Assembly (NCBI GenBank): GCA_964369465.1
Contig: CAYJEX010000036.1
Location: forward strand, 1 to 10,051
Origin: CAYJHC01 sp964369465
GTDB lineage: Bacteria > Bacillota > Clostridia > Peptostreptococcales > Anaerovoracaceae
Direction of reading: 5' to 3'
Length of the DNA stretch: 10,051 nucleotides
A program made the position numbers and the translations under genes. Shown piece after piece: positions 6,300 through 10,051 of the stretch. The notes beneath the pieces are model-generated. The model ran no database searches. It was not told where the DNA came from and saw nothing but the letters and a program-made list of their open reading frames with translations. Position 1 is the first letter of the stretch. Each line of letters opens with the position of its first letter.

Positions 6300-7007
6300 T
6301 TAAAATGTATTGTTTTCCAACCAAGATGGCCTCATATACAAATCAATTGGATAGATCACAAAATTATCTTTTTCAATTTTTTCATCAGTTATTTTCTTTT
6401 CTAATTCTTCAACCAAAGATTTTCTGCATAAATTATATACAATAGGTATCGCTTTATTTTTCGAAACCTTTTCACATAAAAAATATCCATTAACAATATC
6501 ATCCACTGACGTTTCACTAGCCATATGCGTGTTATTAACCAGTCCATCAATCTTAATTTCAACTTCATCTTCTATAATCCTTATTTGTTCTAATGCCCCT
6601 TCCAAACTATCTGTTTCAGGTCTATTTGCATTTAAAACGAAGAGAAATTCGACATCATCTTTATTTTTTATTTGTTTTTCAATCTGTTTTAAAATTCTTG
6701 CCCCACTATCATTTCCACCTACATCTACAACCACTTTATAGTTTTCATTCTCTAGTGGAGCTTTTATGCTAGCTGAAATAGCTGGCAAGTCTTCCGTAAT
6801 ATCATATCCAAAGGAATTAAATTCCACAACTATATTCATATCATTTAGTTTTTTTTGTCTTTCCCTACTTCTAAAATATGGGTTAGCAATATCTAAATCA
6901 ACAATGGCAACATTCTCATTTTTTTTCTTTAAATTCACAATTAAATTGACAGAGAATTCTGTTTTACCACTTCCAAAATGACCTGTAACAATTGTAACTC
7001 TCTTCAT
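6300..7007 (-). CDS. P-loop NTPase of the MinD/CobQ-like type, function unknown
   Basis: I do not know the function of this 235-residue protein. It starts with a classical Walker A loop, GHFGSGKT (9-16). A second motif, VDLDIANPYFRSRE (36-49), resembles the strand after the Walker A helix in MinD/CobQ-type ATPases. The Walker-B-like VVVDVGGNDSGAR (92-104), NANRPET (127-133) and VNNTHMASET (158-167) follow. It lacks the extra Lys of true ParA/MinD loops (KGG-x-GK), and no membrane segment or iron-sulfur Cys motif is seen. The ORF extends 17 codons further up to 7058, but the ATG at 7007 is preceded by a GGAG site and starts exactly at the core domain. It lies between the oxidoreductase genes (85 bp upstream) and the lysine promoter, with no terminator of its own. 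Confidence 0.85.
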   Translation of the reverse strand: MKRVTIVTGHFGSGKTEFSVNLIVNLKKKNENVAIVDLDIANPYFRSRERQKKLNDMNIVVEFNSFGYDITEDLPAISASIKAPLENENYKVVVDVGGNDSGARILKQIEKQIKNKDDVEFLFVLNANRPETDSLEGALEQIRIIEDEVEIKIDGLVNNTHMASETSVDDIVNGYFLCEKVSKNKAIPIVYNLCRKSLVEELEKKITDEKIEKDNFVIYPIDLYMRPSWLENNTF

Positions 7008-7012
7008 TATTT

Positions 7013-7016
7013 CTCC
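7013..7016 (-). promoter_or_regulatory. Shine-Dalgarno site that sets the P-loop gene start
   Basis: GGAG on the minus strand lies 5 bp before the ATG at 7007. No comparable site precedes the upstream in-frame ATG at 7058. The 17 extra residues would also include sequence unlike the start of a P-loop fold. Confidence 0.65.
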
Positions 7017-7025
7017 AAATTCTCT

Positions 7026-7055
7026 ATAGTATCTTGATATAGTACAATTTATCAA
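7026..7055 (-). promoter_or_regulatory. Possible promoter of the P-loop gene
   Basis: On the minus strand, TTGATA (complement of 7050-7055) is followed by 18 bp and TACTAT (complement of 7026-7031), about 19 bp before the ATG at 7007. The leader would be very short, and both boxes deviate from consensus. The gene may equally be transcribed by readthrough from the oxidoreductase operon. Confidence 0.35.
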
Positions 7056-7092
7056 CAATTATCATTGAAAAACATATAAACGATTTGCTTAG

Positions 7093-7629
7093 CTATTGTG
7101 TTGCAAATGCTGACAAGGCAGTTATATTATCTGGAACCAGCTTTGCTTTATTCCCTGTAAGTACTTTTGCAAATACATTCTTCATAGTATCAAGCTTCAC
7201 AACATTTGTCACACACATAATCGCTCCTAGCATAACCATATTCTGAGTCTTATCATTACCCACTATTTCATGTGCTAGTTTAAAGCAGTCCACATAATAA
7301 ACATTTATATCATTTCTTTTAGGTTTTTCTTTAACGATAGTCGAGTTAACAAATAAGTTTCCACCAGTTTCTACCATTTCTTCAAATTTAACAAGTGATG
7401 GCCCATTCATCGCTACTAACACATCGCACTTCGCTGAAAGAGGAGAAGAAATCTCTTTGTCAGAAATATTTACAGTGCAATTTGCTGTACCACCTCGCAT
7501 CTCAGGTCCATAACTTGGCATCCATGTAACTTCCTTATCCTCTTCCATGCCAGCATAAGCTAACATTTGTCCAATAAGTAACACCCCTTGCCCTCCAAAT
7601 CCTGCTACAAATATTCTTGTTGAACTCAT
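7093..7629 (-). CDS. 2-oxoacid:ferredoxin oxidoreductase, gamma subunit
   Basis: This 178-residue protein is the gamma subunit (pyruvate/ketoisovalerate oxidoreductase catalytic domain) of a four-subunit enzyme that converts a 2-oxoacid and CoA to acyl-CoA, CO2 and reduced ferredoxin. Near the N-terminus it has GFGGQGVLLIGQMLAYAGM (about 10-28), the signature of this domain, which takes part in CoA binding. It then has the conserved SYGPEMRGGTANC and, later, MVMLGA. An ORF extends upstream to 7698 inside the beta gene, but the ATG at 7629 overlaps the beta stop codon by one base (TGATG) and follows AGGAGG, so I take this start. Tight coupling to beta suggests equal amounts of the two subunits. 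It is the last subunit gene of the operon. Confidence 0.93.
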   Translation of the reverse strand: MSSTRIFVAGFGGQGVLLIGQMLAYAGMEEDKEVTWMPSYGPEMRGGTANCTVNISDKEISSPLSAKCDVLVAMNGPSLVKFEEMVETGGNLFVNSTIVKEKPKRNDINVYYVDCFKLAHEIVGNDKTQNMVMLGAIMCVTNVVKLDTMKNVFAKVLTGNKAKLVPDNITALSAFATQ

Positions 7630-8375
7630 CACTTTACCTCCTCTGGACATTTGAACTGTTTCAACGGAAAATATGGAATCATATTTTTGTTTAACCACTC
7701 TATAGACTTAACTGGCGTCATTCCCCAATTTGTAGGGCATGTAGATAAAACCTCAACAAACGAATATCCTAATCCTTTTTCTTGAACTTCAAAAGCCCTA
7801 GCAATTGCTTTTTTTGCTTTACGAATGTCTCCTGGCGTTCCCATACTTACTCTTTCTACATAAACTGCACCGTCTATTGCTTCCATTATTTCACACATTT
7901 TAATTGGGTTTCCCGCTTGTCCAACCGTTCTTCCTTCCGAAGATGTAGTCGTCTTTTGTCCAATCAAAGTTGTGGGCGCCATTTGCCCTCCTGTCATTCC
8001 ATATATTGCATTATTAATAAATATTGTTGTTATTTTTTCTCCTCTTGCCGCAGCATGTATGACTTCTGATGTTCCAATTGCAGCTAAGTCTCCATCCCCT
8101 TGATATGTAAATACTAATGATTTAGGATGAACTCTTTTTATACCTGAGGCAACTGCCGGAGCTCTACCATGTGGAGATTCCAACATATCAACATTTAAAT
8201 ACTGGTGAGCTACAATTGCACAGCCTACCGGACCCGCCGCAATAGCATCGCCTAATTGTCCTCTTTCATCTAATACTTCCATAACTAATCTATGTGTTAT
8301 TCCATGAGTGCATCCAGGACAGTAATGTAATTCCTTTTCTCTCATTCCTTTCGTATACTCAAATATCGGTTTCAT
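7629..8375 (-). CDS. 2-oxoacid:ferredoxin oxidoreductase, beta subunit (TPP-binding)
   Basis: This 248-residue subunit carries thiamine diphosphate and a [4Fe-4S] cluster. CPGC (19-22), C52 in GPVGC and C213 in CPTNWG are the expected four cluster Cys. GDGDLAAIG (93-101) through NNAIYGMTGGQ (121-131) is the TPP/Mg motif. The sequence resembles Kor/Vor-type beta subunits of Clostridia (2-oxoglutarate or branched-chain 2-oxoacids) more than PorB pyruvate enzymes, as far as I can judge from recalled sequences, but I cannot assign the substrate. The ATG follows the alpha TAG with no gap, and its GGAGGGG site lies inside the end of alpha. It overlaps gamma by one base. Confidence 0.95.
   Translation of the reverse strand: MKPIFEYTKGMREKELHYCPGCTHGITHRLVMEVLDERGQLGDAIAAGPVGCAIVAHQYLNVDMLESPHGRAPAVASGIKRVHPKSLVFTYQGDGDLAAIGTSEVIHAAARGEKITTIFINNAIYGMTGGQMAPTTLIGQKTTTSSEGRTVGQAGNPIKMCEIMEAIDGAVYVERVSMGTPGDIRKAKKAIARAFEVQEKGLGYSFVEVLSTCPTNWGMTPVKSIEWLNKNMIPYFPLKQFKCPEEVK
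7637..7642 (-). promoter_or_regulatory. Shine-Dalgarno site that sets the gamma-subunit start
   Basis: AGGAGG on the minus strand lies inside the last codons of the beta gene, 7 bp before the ATG at 7629. It is a perfect anti-16S match and supports this start over the in-frame ATG codons further upstream. Confidence 0.85.
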
Positions 8376-9452
8376 CTATTTCCCCTCCAACAATATTTTA
8401 GTTCTATCAACAATCTCTGTAGGAGATATTAAATTTCCGCCAACTCTATTTATCAAATCCACTTTGTATTTACATTTCAGAGCCCATTCGATATCTCTAA
8501 CCATTTGCCCTTTCGAAAGTTCAACGCTAATCACTTTTCTTACATTATTTCCAATTTGTTCAAACGCTTTTGTCGGAAAAGGCCATAAAGTTTTCAGCCT
8601 TATCAATCCGCAATTTATGCCTTCTTTTCCCAAATGATCTATTGCCTCTTTTGTAATCCTAGCCGTTGTCCCATACGAAACAAATAACACTTCACATTTG
8701 TCTGTGTTTATACATTCATACTCTTGAAGTTCTTCTTCTGCTTTTTCAAACTTTGTCCAGTAGCCATTTATGTATTCTTCTAATCCTTCTGTCTGTAGCC
8801 AAAGAGAGTTCATACCAATTCTATCTCTTTTATTTTTATGTCCAGTTAAAGCCCATGGTTTTAATGAAGAAATACTATCTTCATTTGGGGGTTCAATTTC
8901 CTTCGGTATTACTACTGGTTCCATCATTTGTCCCAGTATTCCATCTGCACAAATCATAACTGGATTTCTATATTCATCTGCAACATCGAAAGCTTTATAT
9001 ATCATATCCATTCCCTCTTGAATAGAGCTAGGAGCATATACAATCGTTTTATAATCTCCATTTCCGCCTCCTCTAGTCGCTTGATTATAGTCTGCTTGAC
9101 CAGGTTGAATAGAGCCAATTCCTGGGCCTCCTCTTGTAACATTAATGAATACTACAGGAACTTGCACTGAAGACAATATAGAGAAATTCTCCTGCATAAG
9201 CGCTATACCTGGTGATGACGATGAAATCAAAACTCTGCCTCCTGCCGCTGCCGCACCATATGCCATGTTAGCTGCTGCCAATTCACTTTCAGCTTGAATA
9301 TATGATCCTCCACATTTTGGGAATTCTCTAGAAATGTATTCGGGTATTTCATTTTGTGGTGTAATTGGGTAACCGAAATAAAATCTACATCCAGCATTTA
9401 TTGCTGCTTTTGCAAAAGCTTCATTACCCTTCATTAATTTCTTCTCGCTCAT
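8376..9452 (-). CDS. vorB: 2-oxoacid:ferredoxin oxidoreductase, alpha subunit (VorB-like)
   Basis: This 358-residue protein is the alpha subunit of the ferredoxin-dependent 2-oxoacid oxidoreductase. It has the pyrimidine-binding fold (FGYPITPQNEIPEY, 26-39; QAESELAAANMAYGAA, 53-68; SSSSPGIALMQE, 77-88) and a C-terminal transketolase-like domain (about 250-345, with FVSYGTTARITKEA). The N-terminus MSEKKLMKGNEAFA and overall pattern match proteins called VorB (3-methyl-2-oxobutanoate dehydrogenase) in Clostridia; 2-oxoglutarate is the main alternative substrate. An ORF runs up to 9488, overlapping the ferredoxin gene, but AGGAGA lies 7 bp before the ATG at 9452 and the extra residues are not family-like. 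The gap to the ferredoxin gene is then 16 bp. Confidence 0.94.
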   Translation of the reverse strand: MSEKKLMKGNEAFAKAAINAGCRFYFGYPITPQNEIPEYISREFPKCGGSYIQAESELAAANMAYGAAAAGGRVLISSSSPGIALMQENFSILSSVQVPVVFINVTRGGPGIGSIQPGQADYNQATRGGGNGDYKTIVYAPSSIQEGMDMIYKAFDVADEYRNPVMICADGILGQMMEPVVIPKEIEPPNEDSISSLKPWALTGHKNKRDRIGMNSLWLQTEGLEEYINGYWTKFEKAEEELQEYECINTDKCEVLFVSYGTTARITKEAIDHLGKEGINCGLIRLKTLWPFPTKAFEQIGNNVRKVISVELSKGQMVRDIEWALKCKYKVDLINRVGGNLISPTEIVDRTKILLEGK

Positions 9453-9459
9453 ATATATT

Positions 9460-9465
9460 TCTCCT
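9460..9465 (-). promoter_or_regulatory. Shine-Dalgarno site that sets the alpha-subunit start
   Basis: AGGAGA on the minus strand lies 7 bp before the ATG at 9452, in the short gap after the ferredoxin stop codon. The alternative ATG at 9488 would lie inside the ferredoxin gene and has no such site. Confidence 0.8.
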
Positions 9466-9468
9466 AAT

Positions 9469-9687
9469 TTATTCCGACTTATATACATTTATAATGCCAT
9501 CTGGGCATATGATTGCACAACTTGCACATGCAATGCATTCTCCTTCATCCGTAAGAGTAACAGGATGATATCCCTTTTTGTTCACATTTTTTTCATCAAT
9601 TTTTAAAATATTTTTCGGACATACTGACACACAAAGCTCACACCCTTTGCATCTATCCTCTCTAAATATTAATTTTCCTTTTGCCAT
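9469..9687 (-). CDS. 2x[4Fe-4S] ferredoxin, delta subunit of the oxidoreductase
   Basis: This 72-residue protein has two bacterial-type cluster motifs, CKGCELCVSVCP (13-24) and CIACASCAIICP (51-62). It would bind two [4Fe-4S] clusters and pass electrons from the catalytic subunits to soluble ferredoxin. It corresponds to the PorD/KorD/VorD subunit. It is the first gene of the operon and is preceded by AAGGGG 8 bp before the ATG. The 16-bp gap to alpha and the shared direction support a subunit role rather than a free ferredoxin; the spacing between the two motifs, longer than in small clostridial ferredoxins, agrees with this. Confidence 0.95.
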   Translation of the reverse strand: MAKGKLIFREDRCKGCELCVSVCPKNILKIDEKNVNKKGYHPVTLTDEGECIACASCAIICPDGIINVYKSE

Positions 9688-9727
9688 TCTCTCATCCCCT
9701 TCTGTGTTTCTTTTTTTTCGACACTAT

Positions 9728-9738
9728 ATTATATCATG
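9728..9738 (-). promoter_or_regulatory. Probable extended -10 promoter of the oxidoreductase operon
   Basis: On the minus strand TATAAT (complement of 9728-9733) is preceded by TG one base upstream, giving TGaTATAAT. No good -35 lies at 16-18 bp, which fits an extended -10 type. It is about 40 bp before the ferredoxin ATG, with an A-rich leader between. Confidence 0.6.
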
Positions 9739-9797
9739 ACACGATAATTTTTTCATTTTTTTGTTGTAATTTATAATTTAATTTCACATCTTGAATT

Positions 9798-9826
9798 TTT
9801 ACATCAAATATGTTATTTTATATAGA
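9798..9826 (+). promoter_or_regulatory. Promoter of tRNA-Ser
   Basis: TTTACA (9798-9803) is followed by a 17-bp spacer and TATAGA (9821-9826), 17 bp before the mature tRNA. A TTGAAT at 9791-9796 is an alternative -35 but pairs only with a poor TATTTT. The AT-rich region between this and the oppositely oriented oxidoreductase promoter contains nothing else that I can identify. Confidence 0.6.
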
Positions 9827-9843
9827 GTTGGAATGATGTATTT

Positions 9844-9931
9844 GGAAGATTGACCGAGTGGCTAAGGGGCATGATTGGAAATCATGTAAGGTGTTAAAGC
9901 CCCGCGGGTTCGAGTCCCGTGTCTTCCGCCA
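9844..9931 (+). tRNA. tRNA-Ser (GGA)
   Basis: This is an 88-nt class II tRNA on the plus strand. The acceptor GGAAGAT pairs with GTCTTCC, the discriminator is G73 (usual for Ser), and CCA is encoded. The anticodon loop TTGGAAA carries GGA (9877-9879) within a CATGA/TCATG stem. A long variable arm follows (about 9885-9902), then the T-arm GCGGGTTCGAGTCCCGT. It is the only plus-strand gene in the window and has its own promoter and terminator. Confidence 0.96.
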
Positions 9932-9934
9932 GTA

Positions 9935-9956
9935 AGCACCCTATAGGGTGCTTTTT
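9935..9956 (+). terminator. Intrinsic terminator of tRNA-Ser
   Basis: An AGCACCC/GGGTGCT stem with a TATA loop is followed by TTTTTAT. It starts 4 bp after the CCA end of tRNA-Ser. Confidence 0.9.
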
Positions 9957-9963
9957 ATATTAA

Positions 9964-9977
9964 GGGACTCGAACCCG
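9964..9977 (-). repeat. Inverted copy of the tRNA-Ser T-arm
   Basis: These 14 bases are the exact reverse complement of 9905-9918, the T-arm of tRNA-Ser. No acceptor stem, anticodon arm or CCA end can be found around it, so it is not a second tRNA gene. It may be a tRNA fragment or part of a tRNA-derived repeat. The bases that follow (GAAAGGGCGTGAGCG) do not match the tRNA. Confidence 0.65.
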
Positions 9978-9995
9978 AAAGGGCGTGAGCGTTAT

Positions 9996-10017
9996 AAAAA
10001 AGCCTTGTAGCTTTTTT
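9996..10017. terminator. Second terminator-like hairpin beyond tRNA-Ser
   Basis: AAAAAAGC (9996-10003) and GCTTTTTT (10010-10017) form an 8-bp stem with a 6-nt loop. The T-rich arm makes it terminator-like in either direction. It could end a plus-strand transcript that escapes the first terminator, or a minus-strand transcript entering from beyond the window. The stem is mostly A-T, so its strength is uncertain. Confidence 0.45.
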
Positions 10018-10051
10018 CATTGCTCAATATAATCTTTTCTGCTAAAATTAA

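Noticed and set aside
7630..7698. Upstream start of the gamma subunit at 7698
   Set aside because: The extra 23 codons lie inside the beta gene. The TGATG overlap and AGGAGG site favour the start at 7629.
9453..9488. Upstream start of the alpha subunit at 9488
   Set aside because: It would overlap the ferredoxin gene and has no ribosome binding site, whereas the ATG at 9452 has AGGAGA at good spacing and gives the family N-terminus.
9960..9990. A second, degenerate tRNA gene on the minus strand
   Set aside because: Only a T-arm-like 14-mer is present. No acceptor, D-arm or anticodon arm can be drawn around it.

Overview
The window is AT-rich DNA from what looks like an anaerobic low-GC Firmicute (Clostridia). 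The signs are strong AGGAGG-type Shine-Dalgarno sites, sigma-A-type TTGACA/TATAAT promoters, CCA-encoding tRNA genes, a lysine (L-box) riboswitch and a ferredoxin-linked 2-oxoacid oxidoreductase. I cannot place it below class level from sequence alone. All protein genes and five of six tRNAs lie on the minus strand; only a tRNA-Ser at the right end is on the plus strand.

From right to left, in the direction of minus-strand transcription. (1) 9844-9931: plus-strand tRNA-Ser(GGA) with its own promoter and terminator, divergent from the next operon. Just past it is a 14-bp inverted copy of its T-arm. (2) 9687-7093: a four-gene operon for a 2-oxoacid:ferredoxin oxidoreductase, in the order delta (2x[4Fe-4S] ferredoxin), alpha, beta, gamma. 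The spacing is very tight: 16 bp, 0 bp, then a 1-bp TGATG overlap. (3) 7007-6300: a P-loop NTPase of unknown role. (4) 6283-2959: a lysine biosynthesis operon with a consensus promoter, a lysine riboswitch and intrinsic terminator, dapA, dapB, lysA and a strong terminator. (5) 2949-876: a membrane-anchored GGDEF-EAL protein with a degenerate GGDEF and an apparently intact EAL (c-di-GMP phosphodiesterase) domain. (6) 774-22: a tRNA operon Met-Val-Asp-His-Cys, with a TTGACA-17-TACAAT promoter and a terminator. The 223-bp His-Cys spacer holds two diverged copies of an ~80-nt repeat.

In functional terms, the oxidoreductase links 2-oxoacid and CoA metabolism to reduced ferredoxin. dapA and dapB carry out the first two committed steps from aspartate semialdehyde, and lysA the last step, meso-diaminopimelate to lysine. 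Lysine would shut the operon off through the riboswitch. The middle diaminopimelate steps are not encoded here.

I found no CRISPR array, transposase, phage gene or clear new defence or biosynthetic system. The least explained items are the repeat pair between the tRNAs, the inverted T-arm copy after tRNA-Ser, and the P-loop gene between the oxidoreductase and lysine operons.
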